From positions 1-14,241 of the forward strand of contig JAKJFO010000105.1 in NCBI GenBank assembly GCA_022704885.1: a stretch of 14,241 nt of DNA, read 5' to 3'. The stretch is from Candidatus Rifleibacteriota bacterium (GTDB lineage: Bacteria; Riflebacteria; Ozemobacteria; Ozemobacterales; Ozemobacteraceae). A model generated the notes under the pieces. It saw nothing but the letters and a program-made list of their open reading frames with translations. It did not search any database and was not told where the DNA came from. Shown piece by piece: positions 1-7,835 of this stretch; positions within the stretch are counted from its first letter, which is position 1; the number at the start of each line of letters is the position of its first letter. Both the position numbers and the translations under genes were made by a program.

Positions 1-156
1 AATGGAAACGCTGCAATATTGACTACGCTACATCTATATCAAAAGGCTGGAGCAGACTTTACCTGCGAAGAGCTTCCTCCTGTAGTGGTTAAAGGCAAGG
101 CTCAGCCCGTAGAAGTTGTTGCCATAACCGGTCAGCGCGGTGAGGTGTCGGCATGA
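1..156 (+). CDS. 3' end of a probable class III adenylate/guanylate cyclase (5' truncated by window)
   Basis: The frame is open from base 1 to a TGA at 154-156 and gives the last 51 residues of a protein. The tail reads ELPPVVVKGKAQPVEVVAITG. The combination of a short hydrophobic strand, VKGK, then P-V-E-V-V, is typical of the C-terminal end of class III nucleotide cyclases, just after the catalytic core. No catalytic residue lies inside the window, so the call rests on this tail and on the neighbour. The stop overlaps the start of the next cyclase gene as ATGA (153-156), a layout that usually means translational coupling. If the call is right, two cyclases are co-expressed and may form a pair. 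A different protein ending in a similar beta strand cannot be excluded. Confidence 0.5.
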   Translation, partial: NGNAAILTTLHLYQKAGADFTCEELPPVVVKGKAQPVEVVAITGQRGEVSA

Positions 157-2978
157 AGCAGTCGACGAGCCTGGCGGTGATCGTAACTGTTATCTTGCTG
201 GCCACCATTTTTCTTGTGATCATCGACGTTCAGGAACATAGACTGCAAAGCCTGAATCGCAGCTCGTTTCTGGCCGAAGTTCGCAGCTGGCTGCCCACGA
301 TGCCGGCTCTCATCAACGCAGACAATTTGGCAGCAATAAAGCTGATGAAGGTGCTGAGCCGGCATGGCCGACTTGATCGCAGGGCAATAGACGAGTCGGC
401 GGTTGAGGTCAAAAACAGCTTTGGGGATCAGGTCAGATATCTGATTGCAGATCCTGACCTGCAGATGTTTGCAGCTTCAGGTTTCACCGAAAAGGAACAG
501 GCCGGATGGCGTGAATTCATGAAAATCTATAAGATGATGAACCTGCAGGGACGTCAGGCCATTCCCGAAAAGGTTAACGAGATGCTCGTCCGAAATCTCG
601 GTCCGTCGTTCAATGTTGTTTACATTTACAACTATCTAACTGTTTATAAAGGCACTTTTGCTGACACTGAAGGCCTTATTCTCATTGGCAGTCGAATGGC
701 AGATGGAACGCCAAAGCTGATCATGAGCCGCTACAGCCGCGAACCTCTTGGAGAAGAATACCAGAAGAATCTGTGTGGGCACTACGTGGTTTTTATTCCC
801 GAAACTTCATATTCGAATCTCGAATGGTATCGTAAGAATCAGCGGTTGATGCTTGATTCAGCCAGCAGTGTTTTTACCGGTTCGACTGCCGAGCTCCATG
901 AAATGCTGGTGAAGAGAGGTTATCAAACCGCTGCAAAGGAGTTTGTCGCCGAAGCAGCGGCGAAACCCAACGGTATTTTTGCTGTTGGCAATCAGGTGTT
1001 TTCGTTCTGCACCGATAAGATTGCCGAAAAAACTCAAGCAGAGCGCTTGTTTACGGTGATCGTCACCAGTATTCCTGAGGCAGAATCAGGGCAAGGCAAC
1101 AATGCGCTCAAAGCAGTCATCGCGATCTCTCTTTTTCTGGTCATCCTTCTATGCGTCAATAACCTCAATAATCAGCGCTGGTTCTCTCTTTCGATCTCAT
1201 GGCACTTTGGCTGGCTGGCAGCTGCCGCCTGTCTGATGCCAATTCTTGCCCTGCTCTTTCAGGCGTTTTCGCAGGTTCAGGTTCAGGCTTTTCAGAGTCG
1301 TTCGGATACGTTCAATCGTCTCGAAAGCAGCATTTCCGCGCTGGAGAGAGATTATCAACGGCGCCTCAGCGAGATGTTTCTGACTTTGCAGCTGTTCCAT
1401 GAACAGTGTATCGCCGGAGAAAAGTCGATAGAGGAACTTTGCGAAGAACAGAAGTCCAGGCTGCAAAACCATTCGATAAGAGAATTCTACGTATGTGACC
1501 GCAATGGCGACATCAAGCTGCATCGTATCAACGACCCGCAACAGCAGAATGTCGAGCGCGCCAAAGAAGGTGCTCGTCTGATGCGTATGCTGGTGCAGTT
1601 CATTCAGCACAACGTTAAATTCGCTTCTGAAGGCGCCAGAATGTCGGTTGGTGACGGATTGATAATCGAGTCGGTCGCCGAGGTCATCGGTCAGGAATCA
1701 TTATATCGTTATGCTCTGCAGCATAATCGCCTGCTTACTTTTAAAGCTCTGCATGGTGCTATCTGGCTGGTCAATTTTTTTCAGTATGATGAAAACAGGG
1801 TTCCGGTAAAGTTTTTCGTATATATAATCAGCCGAGCACCTTATCAGGAGCGCATGGTCGAAGAATGGATCAGTTCACTTGCAACCGGCAGCCCGCAAAT
1901 TCTCCTGGCCAACCAGAAAACATCTTACAGCGAAACGCTGATGCCGGTCTGGCTGGAAAATCGGCCTGAACTTTCGCGCCTTCTGCGCCACCTCAACTCG
2001 GTAGGAGGAGGTTTCAAGAGCGAATATAATGAAGCCGGTGAAAGTTATCTGATGTCGGGCCGAAGCCTCGACGATATCGACTGGTCGGCGATTGCTCTTG
2101 AAAGAAGAAATGGTGGCAGTCAGAGATTTTCGCGTACGGCGGTTCTGCTGTTTACGGCAACTGTCTTTCTGATAATTATCATCACTGTTGTCAGTCGCTA
2201 TTTTGCCAGAATTTTTCTGATTCCGGTACGGCAGTTATCGTCGAGCGTGGCTGCAATGGCTGAAGGAAACTATGATTTGCGTTTTGAAGTTACTACCGAC
2301 GACGAAATTGGCCAGCTTTGCCACAATTTTAACAGCATGGCTGCAAGCCTCAAAGAAAAGGAATATCTCAACCGTTTTTTGTCTGATATCGCGCGCGAAG
2401 CGATCAGTGGTCGCGTGTCTCCGCGTGCAACCCGTGTCGAAGGAGCCGTTCTTTTCAGTGATATTCGCAATTTCACTACGATGACAGAACAGAAGGAGCC
2501 CGAAGAAATAGTTCAGATGCTGAACGAATTTATGACCGAAGCTGAAACCGTGGTTGTCAAACATGGCGGAACCATAGAAAAGTTTATCGGTGATGCGATA
2601 ATGGTAGTATTTCTGCCGGCACTTGGTTCGGCCGTGCCGACGGTTCGCGCAGTTCGGGCAGCTGAAGATTTGCTTGCGGCGGTTTATTTGATGAATGGGC
2701 GGCGTGAAAGGCAGGGTTTGTTTACTATCAATATCGGTGCCGGCATCGCAACTGGTTCTCTGCTTATGGGCACCATCGGTAACCAGCAGGGCCGACGCGA
2801 CTATTCGGTGACCGGTAAAACCGTGTTGCGTTCCGCTGCCATGGAAAAGCTGACGCGCCAGGTCACCGGTAAGAAAATTGTTCTCTGCTCATCGTCGGTC
2901 GAAATAGCCGTTAATGCCGGTATCAGAACGAAAAGGCTGGCAATACCAGACGGTGACGAAGGTTACGAAGTTCTCTAA
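153..2978 (+). CDS. Membrane sensor with HAMP and class III cyclase domain, degenerate active site
   Basis: This 941-residue protein has four hydrophobic segments, at about residues 6-25, 321-336, 352-372 and 663-684. That gives two large extracytoplasmic regions (26-320 and 373-662), then a HAMP linker (about 685-738) and a C-terminal cyclase domain (about 760-930). The second extracytoplasmic region starts with a likely coiled coil, followed by EFYVCDRNGDI, a strand typical of Cache/PAS-like sensor folds. The cyclase domain keeps both metal aspartates (D770 in FSDIRNFT, D814 in KFIGDA) and the adenine-contact pair K810 and D883. Where the family has V-N-x-A-x-R-L, this protein has VLRSAAME, so the transition-state Asn and Arg are replaced by L892 and A896. 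Low or no catalytic activity, or a partner role in a heterodimer, is therefore likely. The start overlaps the upstream stop (ATGA). Membership of the cyclase superfamily is secure; the ligand is unknown. Confidence 0.93.
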   Translation: MKQSTSLAVIVTVILLATIFLVIIDVQEHRLQSLNRSSFLAEVRSWLPTMPALINADNLAAIKLMKVLSRHGRLDRRAIDESAVEVKNSFGDQVRYLIADPDLQMFAASGFTEKEQAGWREFMKIYKMMNLQGRQAIPEKVNEMLVRNLGPSFNVVYIYNYLTVYKGTFADTEGLILIGSRMADGTPKLIMSRYSREPLGEEYQKNLCGHYVVFIPETSYSNLEWYRKNQRLMLDSASSVFTGSTAELHEMLVKRGYQTAAKEFVAEAAAKPNGIFAVGNQVFSFCTDKIAEKTQAERLFTVIVTSIPEAESGQGNNALKAVIAISLFLVILLCVNNLNNQRWFSLSISWHFGWLAAAACLMPILALLFQAFSQVQVQAFQSRSDTFNRLESSISALERDYQRRLSEMFLTLQLFHEQCIAGEKSIEELCEEQKSRLQNHSIREFYVCDRNGDIKLHRINDPQQQNVERAKEGARLMRMLVQFIQHNVKFASEGARMSVGDGLIIESVAEVIGQESLYRYALQHNRLLTFKALHGAIWLVNFFQYDENRVPVKFFVYIISRAPYQERMVEEWISSLATGSPQILLANQKTSYSETLMPVWLENRPELSRLLRHLNSVGGGFKSEYNEAGESYLMSGRSLDDIDWSAIALERRNGGSQRFSRTAVLLFTATVFLIIIITVVSRYFARIFLIPVRQLSSSVAAMAEGNYDLRFEVTTDDEIGQLCHNFNSMAASLKEKEYLNRFLSDIAREAISGRVSPRATRVEGAVLFSDIRNFTTMTEQKEPEEIVQMLNEFMTEAETVVVKHGGTIEKFIGDAIMVVFLPALGSAVPTVRAVRAAEDLLAAVYLMNGRRERQGLFTINIGAGIATGSLLMGTIGNQQGRRDYSVTGKTVLRSAAMEKLTRQVTGKKIVLCSSSVEIAVNAGIRTKRLAIPDGDEGYEVL

Positions 2979-2981
2979 GGA
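2977..2981 (+). promoter_or_regulatory. Ribosome binding site AAGGA that fixes the transporter start
   Basis: AAGGA overlaps the stop codon of the cyclase gene and lies 10 bases before ATG 2992. The frame is open further upstream, to 2914, but that start has no comparable site and would overlap the cyclase by 65 bases. Confidence 0.5.
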
Positions 2982-2991
2982 AAATCAGGCT

Positions 2992-3900
2992 ATGCAAAAC
3001 ACTCATCAGCAATACCCCGGCCATTTTATCGCGATATTTTACATTGCTTTTACAGTTCTGGCTTTTTCTTCGATCGAAATTATCGTGAACCCCGTGCGCA
3101 ATGATATAGCGCCGTTTCTCATGAATTTCTGGCGTTTTCTGGTGGCTGTGCTGATTTTGCTGCCGACCCTGCTCTGGCGGCATCGCGCCCGTTTGCGTGA
3201 ATTGCGTCGCGAAGACCTGCGCGATCTGACGCTTTTAGGCTGTCTGAATATCTTATTTGCCATGGGCGCGCATGCGCTATGTATCAAGTATTCACGAGCT
3301 TCGACAGCGGCGATTCTTATCTCAGCCAACCCCCTGGCGACAAACTTTTTTGCCTGGCTGATCCTGCGTGAAGAAATGACCTTGAAGCGTATATTTGCCC
3401 TGTTGCTGGGGTTCTCAGGGGTGGTGCTGATTTCTTTGAAGACTGATGGTGCAGTTGATACGCCGCTTGGTGTTGGCACCGGAATCATCGCGTTGGCTGG
3501 ATTTGGCCTTTATACAGTGTTGTCGAAGCGCCTGGTGCATAAGCACGGTGGTTTGACGGTGATGGTTCTCAGTTGCATCCCGGCTCTCGTCATTTATCTG
3601 CCAGTGCTGTGTCTGCTCGGCATCGACATTCTGCCGCCCTCACACACCTGGCCAAATATTCTGGGCGCCGGAATTCTTGGAACCGGGCTTGGCTATATCA
3701 GTTTCATGAAGATACTTGGTTTTTTGTCGGCCGGGCGCAGCAGCTATCTGTTCTTTTTCAAGCCACCGGTGGCGATCTTTTTAGCCTGGCTGCTGCTGGG
3801 CGAAAAGATATCTGAAGCTGCTGTTGTCGGGACACTGCTGATTATGGCCGGTATACTGACTGAGATCAAAAGATCTGGACAAAAGCCGCAATCTGCATAA
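2992..3900 (+). CDS. DMT-superfamily transporter with two EamA domains
   Basis: This 302-residue protein is almost wholly hydrophobic, with about ten membrane segments. It is arranged as two repeats (roughly 10-145 and 160-295) joined by a short polar linker around STKTDG-like residues. Typical EamA features are the RF in the early FWRFLVA segment, the STAAILISANPL segment before the fourth helix, and the AIFLAWLLLGEKIS segment near the end of repeat two. The basic tail after the last helix fits a cytoplasmic C-terminus. The length matches the family. EamA/DMT proteins carry metabolites (amino acids, nucleotides, sugars, cofactors) across the inner membrane, often outward; the substrate cannot be predicted here. 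It starts 13 bases after the cyclase stop and is probably co-transcribed with it. Confidence 0.9.
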   Translation: MQNTHQQYPGHFIAIFYIAFTVLAFSSIEIIVNPVRNDIAPFLMNFWRFLVAVLILLPTLLWRHRARLRELRREDLRDLTLLGCLNILFAMGAHALCIKYSRASTAAILISANPLATNFFAWLILREEMTLKRIFALLLGFSGVVLISLKTDGAVDTPLGVGTGIIALAGFGLYTVLSKRLVHKHGGLTVMVLSCIPALVIYLPVLCLLGIDILPPSHTWPNILGAGILGTGLGYISFMKILGFLSAGRSSYLFFFKPPVAIFLAWLLLGEKISEAAVVGTLLIMAGILTEIKRSGQKPQSA

Positions 3901-3910
3901 ACTTTTGTCC
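3877..3910 (+). terminator. Stem-loop across the transporter stop codon
   Basis: GGACAAAAG (3877-3885) is perfectly complementary to CTTTTGTCC (3902-3910). The 9-bp stem encloses a 16-base loop that contains the TAA stop. No T-run follows, so this is not a classical intrinsic terminator. It may be a 3'-end processing or stabilising structure. Confidence 0.4.
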
Positions 3911-4022
3911 TGTTACTTGGGACTGTCAAACCACTGTTATGCGCCTGATCGCGGTCGCCATGTTCTTTTGATGATTACGGGGCAAAGCTCCTGCTACTGC
4001 TAATGAAAGCCGGGTTTGTTTT

Positions 4023-4646
4023 ATGAACAATCGTTTGTGGCTCAATATTTTTTTACTGTTGCTGGTATGCCTGTTTGCGACATCTGCAGAGACCTTGGCA
4101 CAGTTGCCGCCAAAGATCGACGGGCTGCCGCCATTCCCTGAGACAGCGCAGTTCGACATCGCTCTGGCAGATATTTATGCTGAGCTTTTTCCCGAAAAAA
4201 GCATGGCTTATGTCATCTGCAATCTCTGGTTGACCTGCGATGGCGTCAACCCGGTTTTGCTGCAACTGGGTGGCGACATTCAGACCATGCAAGTTACTGC
4301 GCCTGAAAAAGTCAATCTGACCTATGTTTATATCAAGCCTTATCTGCATCTCGATAATCTGCCGGCTGGCAATTACCAGATCGTATTTACTTATGAAGTG
4401 AAGCACGACGGCATAACCAGCACCGGTCTGATATCGGCAGCTGATCTGCGTCTTGATGCCGGCTCTTACTGGTATCCGCGCAATGTGGCGCTCGACCCGC
4501 ATCAGGTTATTCTCAGCCTGGTTACATCGCCAGACTATGCGGTAACTTCTAATGCGGCTGTTTACAAAGATGTGCCGAATAACCTCAAGCGTATGCGTCA
4601 ATTTGTGCTCACCACAGCCGCCGCCGATGGCCTGACCCTCGACTGA
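4023..4646 (+). CDS. Small secreted protein resembling the N-terminal beta domain of M1-type peptidases
   Basis: The 207 residues start with a clear signal peptide (about 1-26: a positive residue, a leucine-rich core, then TSAETLA) followed by QLPPKIDGLPP. The rest is predicted beta-rich. The order of motifs resembles the N-terminal all-beta domain of M1 aminopeptidases: a strand such as YLHLDNLPAGNYQIVFTYEV, then GSYWYPRN, then a strand ending in SPDYAVTSNA. The match is from memory of the family and is partial. The protein stops where the catalytic domain would begin, and no HExxH motif is present, so it is not a peptidase as it stands. It could be a shortened remnant or an independent secreted beta domain. 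The upstream Shine-Dalgarno site is weak. The gene converges on the VWA gene, leaving 28 bases. Confidence 0.75.
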   Translation: MNNRLWLNIFLLLLVCLFATSAETLAQLPPKIDGLPPFPETAQFDIALADIYAELFPEKSMAYVICNLWLTCDGVNPVLLQLGGDIQTMQVTAPEKVNLTYVYIKPYLHLDNLPAGNYQIVFTYEVKHDGITSTGLISAADLRLDAGSYWYPRNVALDPHQVILSLVTSPDYAVTSNAAVYKDVPNNLKRMRQFVLTTAAADGLTLD

Positions 4647-4661
4647 GAACGATCGAGGGTC
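4634..4661. terminator. Stem-loop between convergent genes
   Basis: GACCCTCGA (4634-4642) pairs perfectly with TCGAGGGTC (4653-4661) around a 10-base loop. It covers the stop of the + strand gene and lies 14 bases beyond the stop of the - strand gene, so it could act for both strands. Neither side has a T-run. Confidence 0.5.
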
Positions 4662-4674
4662 GGCTGCGGATTGT

Positions 4675-6537
4675 TTACTGGGCGACGACTCTTTGCTCTA
4701 CCAGCTGGCTGAGCTGGCTTAGCACCTGAACTTCTTTTTCGAGATTTCTGTCGCCGATATTTGTTATTTCTTTCTTGAGGTGTGCGCAAAATTTGTCGAT
4801 GTCTGACTTTGCTGCTGAAAGAACAGCCAGTACGCGTGCCGGGCGTTCCCAGTAGCTCCAGCCTGAGCCATCTGTGCTGCTTTCGTTTGCCGGCCCAGTT
4901 CGTTTATGGCTGGCAGTGGCGGAATTCTTGATCAGATCGGCGTAGCGTGCGAGCAACACGCCCTTTCTGATTCCTGCGTCATCGAAGTGTTCTGGTTCGG
5001 CTGCTGTAATAACGAAAGTGCTGTTTACCTCATCTTCATGACCGCTGCGATCTTCGTAATTAACCGTCAGTGTGATTTCGGGGTTGTCGTTGAGCTTTTC
5101 GAGACGCAGCAGAATAATACCGCCGCGCGTGCCATTTTCGTCGGTTGGCGCCGGGAAAAGCGTTTTGACATGCATGATTCTGCCGGTTGCCATGTCAGCT
5201 TCCGGTGAGCCAATCACCTGACTGATGCGGAATCCAGGAGCTTTGAAGTTAAGAGCCAGGTCAAAAATCATCGGCGTTACCATGAACTCGAATTCATCAG
5301 CCAGTCGCTTTTTGAATTCAACCGGTGAGTGCACTGAATAATAATTGGCACCACGCACTTTGCTGATAGACCTGATCATCTGTGAATTGAAGTCAACCCC
5401 CATGCCGACAAAAGTCGTGTGAATTCGGTGCTTCGCCATGTTGTCGGTGATCGCCAGCAGTCCTGATTCGCTCGTGTCATCAGTGTTGGGCATGGCGTCA
5501 GTCAAAAAGATTATGCGGTTCTCGAACTCATCCGGGTTGCTGAGAGTGAATGGCATCAACAACCGACAACCCTCTTCGAGTCCCTCTTCCATGTTGGTCG
5601 CGCCGGTCGGTGAAAGAGCGAGAATGTGCCCTTTGAGCGCCTGCATGTCGGTAGTGCCCACCGCAGATACTGGTTTGGCAAGATGTGCTTCATGATTGAA
5701 CAGAACCATGCCGAAACGGTCGTCGGGACGAAGATGGTCGAGCATGGCGGATATCGACTGGCAGGCAGACTGGAGTTTGCTCATCTTTTCTGTTTGCTCG
5801 TTCAGGTCGTTTCTCTTTCGGTGCCCACCGTAATAATACTCGTAAAACGAACTGCTCATCGAGCCTGAAATATCGAGTACTACAACCAGATTCAGCTTTT
5901 TGCGGGAAAACTCATCGAGACTCCTGCCCGATTTCAGGCCGACTGCCAGATAGTGTTCAGTTTCGCCTGACAGCGGGTTTTGGCTGACTGCCGATGACCA
6001 GGCCGGCACGAAAAGCTTTCCTGAGTTGGGCTGATCGACAGAAGCGCTGCCTGTGTCGAAACGGTAGTCATAAAAAAGCCCTTCATAAGTTATGTCTGAT
6101 GGTTGAGGCAGGTAGCCGGCGGCAATGTTCTGACGAAAGTTGTTGATGTCTTTGGCTCCACCAGTTGAATAGCCGTAGTCGCGAATTGAAGCACGACCCT
6201 GATCGGTTATCGAACCGATCATCGGGCCACTCACTGAGGCAAGCACGAAAATGATGATGATCGATACAACCGTGCTGAGCCCAAATCCCAGTGCAAAGAG
6301 CAGCCTGAAAAATTCGAGAGTCATCCATGCGCTCAAGGTGTAGAAGAGAATTTCCAAAGATTTTTCGCCAATGTCAGGTTCTACTTCTTTATCCTCGTCT
6401 GGCGTCCAGTTATATTGCCAGTCGTCTACGGGTTTTTGTGCGATTGCATTGCTGGCTGCCGGAACGGCATGCCAGGCGAACAGAACGAGTATGTTAACCA
6501 GCAGAGTTGCCAGGAATATTCTTCTTAAATAATACAT
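4675..6537 (-). CDS. Membrane-anchored VWA domain protein with intact MIDAS
   Basis: With the start at 6537 this is a 620-residue protein. An N-terminal hydrophobic segment (about 5-30, a signal peptide or anchor) is followed by a second strong membrane segment (about 76-102). The VWA domain starts near residue 215. It has the metal-ion-dependent adhesion site: DISGSM (D222), the threonine region TGATNMEEG (about 311) and D347 in FLTDAMPN. The stretches KMSKLQSA and PDDRFGMVLFNHEA are typical of bacterial VWA proteins related to the ChlD/YfbK and calcium-activated-chloride-channel-like group. A beta-rich region and a helical C-terminus follow. VWA domains bind partners through a metal ion and often form assemblies at the cell surface; no partner is visible nearby. 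An ATG ten codons upstream is less likely because the Shine-Dalgarno site sits just before 6537. Confidence 0.9.
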   Translation of the reverse strand: MYYLRRIFLATLLVNILVLFAWHAVPAASNAIAQKPVDDWQYNWTPDEDKEVEPDIGEKSLEILFYTLSAWMTLEFFRLLFALGFGLSTVVSIIIIFVLASVSGPMIGSITDQGRASIRDYGYSTGGAKDINNFRQNIAAGYLPQPSDITYEGLFYDYRFDTGSASVDQPNSGKLFVPAWSSAVSQNPLSGETEHYLAVGLKSGRSLDEFSRKKLNLVVVLDISGSMSSSFYEYYYGGHRKRNDLNEQTEKMSKLQSACQSISAMLDHLRPDDRFGMVLFNHEAHLAKPVSAVGTTDMQALKGHILALSPTGATNMEEGLEEGCRLLMPFTLSNPDEFENRIIFLTDAMPNTDDTSESGLLAITDNMAKHRIHTTFVGMGVDFNSQMIRSISKVRGANYYSVHSPVEFKKRLADEFEFMVTPMIFDLALNFKAPGFRISQVIGSPEADMATGRIMHVKTLFPAPTDENGTRGGIILLRLEKLNDNPEITLTVNYEDRSGHEDEVNSTFVITAAEPEHFDDAGIRKGVLLARYADLIKNSATASHKRTGPANESSTDGSGWSYWERPARVLAVLSAAKSDIDKFCAHLKKEITNIGDRNLEKEVQVLSQLSQLVEQRVVAQ

Positions 6538-6544
6538 ATTCTTT

Positions 6545-6550
6545 CTCCTT
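6545..6550 (-). promoter_or_regulatory. Strong ribosome binding site AAGGAG for the VWA gene
   Basis: Read on the - strand, AAGGAG lies 7 bases before the ATG at 6537. It decides the start against the in-frame ATG at 6567, which would place this site inside the coding region. Confidence 0.75.
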
Positions 6551-7052
6551 GAACTGAAATCTCTCACCCCGTGTATGGTGGCATTCTGATTTTGCCGGGC
6601 GAGCGGAAAGATGCCATTTTTGCCGGTTTGCTGAAACCGGGTTAGGTTGATGATTTTCGGGCATTCTCGAGAGTTTAAGCCTGGCTTGTGCTGTCAGACT
6701 TATGCTCTCTTCTGTGTTACCGTCGGTTTTGCGTTCTCACGTTCTATGATGCGCTGTGTAGGCAATGTGCATATCGAGGCCGACATCGTTTTTGGACAAA
6801 ACAAAACTACTTCTGGCAAAGTTGGCCAGTTAACTATAGTTGTTGGGAGTAATTCGCCACCGCAGAAGCAGTCGGTGAGCCGTTTCTGCTGTGACGCGAA
6901 GCGTACCTTCGAATTCACCGAAATTCAAAATTAGCTTCGTGGTTCTGAACCTGTATGCAATATAGTCCTAAAATTTGATATGCCAAGTAAGGAAATTTTC
7001 CGCAAAAACGAGCCTAAAATTCCCGTTATCTTGTGCACGCCTCTGCTTCTGC
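6551..7052. other. About 500-base intergenic region with hairpins, no supported gene
   Basis: Between the two - strand genes I see no convincing coding region. Short open frames exist on both strands (about 95 and 72 codons), but they lack good ribosome sites and recognisable domains and they overlap each other. Structure is visible. A perfect 7-bp hairpin lies at 6623-6640. GCAGAAGC (6862-6869 region) can pair with GTTTCTGC (6882-6889). TTTTGCCGG occurs twice in the same orientation (6590-6598 and 6618-6626). CCTAAAATT is repeated at 6967-6975 and 7013-7021. GGAAATTTT (6991-6999) can pair with AAAATTCC (7016-7023) with one bulge, just beyond the end of the secreted-protein gene. The region probably holds the promoter and a structured leader of the VWA gene and the 3' end of the gene behind it. 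Confidence 0.5.
6623..6640 (-). other. Compact hairpin in the probable VWA leader
   Basis: CCGGTTT (6623-6629) and AAACCGG (6634-6640) form a perfect 7-bp stem with a 4-base loop, about 85 bases upstream of the VWA start. No T-run follows on either strand. Nearby TGGCAT and ATGCCA elements could form a second, outer pairing. I could not match it to a known riboswitch consensus. Confidence 0.35.
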
Positions 7053-7829
7053 TTACCTGCGGCGGCGTGGTGGTGGCGGTGTGGTAAATTTATCGTTGTC
7101 TGAGTCGGGTACATAATGGTAGTCGCGCCGGTATTTTATCGGCGCATCAGGCCACTCATATCTGATGTTAACCAGCTGCGCTGCAAAATTTTCGGGTTCG
7201 AACGAGGTTGTGCGAACCGGAGAATAGCTGCCTTCACCATAGCCAGTTCCAGCCTGCTCGCTCATTTTTCTGGCGCTGGGGCTCATTCTGTCTTCTTTGA
7301 GATATTCTATCGGAGGTTCGTAATAACGTTCTCTGAAAGCAGCTACTTTAATCCAGCCGATCTGCGAATAGTCGCCCATGCGGCCGGCATAAGAATCATC
7401 ATCGCTGGTGAAATAAAAGCGCTGAACTTTTGAATACGATGAGCGCCAGCCTTCAAAGTTGCCGGTCTGGCCAGGATTAAGCACATACATGCTTTCGCTC
7501 GGGCGGTTGTAAGATCGTTCCCCGCTGATTATGTTGCGGCCATCGACCGATATCGATAGCGCAACGCGGCCATGCCAGTTGTTTCTGACCCTGATCGTGT
7601 AGCGCTCACCATGTCTTGCTTCTACATAAAGGTTTGAGCCATCACGCCTGCCTGAATATGTCAGCAGTCCGCGGTCATCGCCGATTATATCTACTTCGAT
7701 AATGTTCGATGGCCATCTTACATATTCTGGCTCTCTGATAAAATCAGGTTTTCTGGCATCAGTTACGCTGGTCGAGACGAACAAAATGCATAAGATAACA
7801 ATGCTCAAAACTGCCTTGTGAATTTTCAT
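7053..7829 (-). CDS. Secreted beta-rich protein of unknown function with Pro/Arg tail
   Basis: The 258-residue protein has a signal peptide (about 1-25: MKIHK, a hydrophobic core, then a V-T-D-A site). A beta domain at about 60-165 contains SISVDGRNIISGE, YVLNPGQ, FEGWRSS, DSYAGRMGD and IGWIKVAAF in that order. I recall this motif order from uncharacterised secreted or periplasmic proteins of other Gram-negative bacteria, but know of no assigned function. A second conserved-looking stretch, EQAGTGYGE followed later by VNIRYEW, lies near residues 190-235. The last nine residues are TPPPPRRRR, an unusual charged tail. The start at 7829 is preferred over the in-frame one at 7859 because a strong Shine-Dalgarno site sits 6 bases before it. 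The gene is divergent from the nitroreductase. Confidence 0.85.
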   Translation of the reverse strand: MKIHKAVLSIVILCILFVSTSVTDARKPDFIREPEYVRWPSNIIEVDIIGDDRGLLTYSGRRDGSNLYVEARHGERYTIRVRNNWHGRVALSISVDGRNIISGERSYNRPSESMYVLNPGQTGNFEGWRSSYSKVQRFYFTSDDDSYAGRMGDYSQIGWIKVAAFRERYYEPPIEYLKEDRMSPSARKMSEQAGTGYGEGSYSPVRTTSFEPENFAAQLVNIRYEWPDAPIKYRRDYHYVPDSDNDKFTTPPPPRRRR

Positions 7830-7835
7830 GACCTG

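Noticed and set aside
1197..1610. 137-codon frame antisense to the sensor cyclase
   Set aside because: Shadow of a well-supported gene; no ribosome site or domain.
2914..2991. Longer N-terminus of the DMT transporter
   Set aside because: It would overlap the cyclase by 65 bases and add a polar extension not seen in the family; AAGGA before 2992 supports the shorter form.
6541..6640. Cyclic-di-GMP riboswitch before the VWA gene
   Set aside because: Some short words recall the class I element, but the conserved core and tetraloop receptor pairing are not there.
6700..6918. 72-codon open frame on the - strand, GTG start
   Set aside because: No ribosome site, odd composition and no recognisable domain; it more likely lies within the leader of the VWA gene.
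6647..6934. 95-codon open frame on the + strand in the long intergenic region
   Set aside because: TTG/ATG start with no convincing ribosome site, no signal peptide or known motif, and overlapped by an equally long frame on the other strand.
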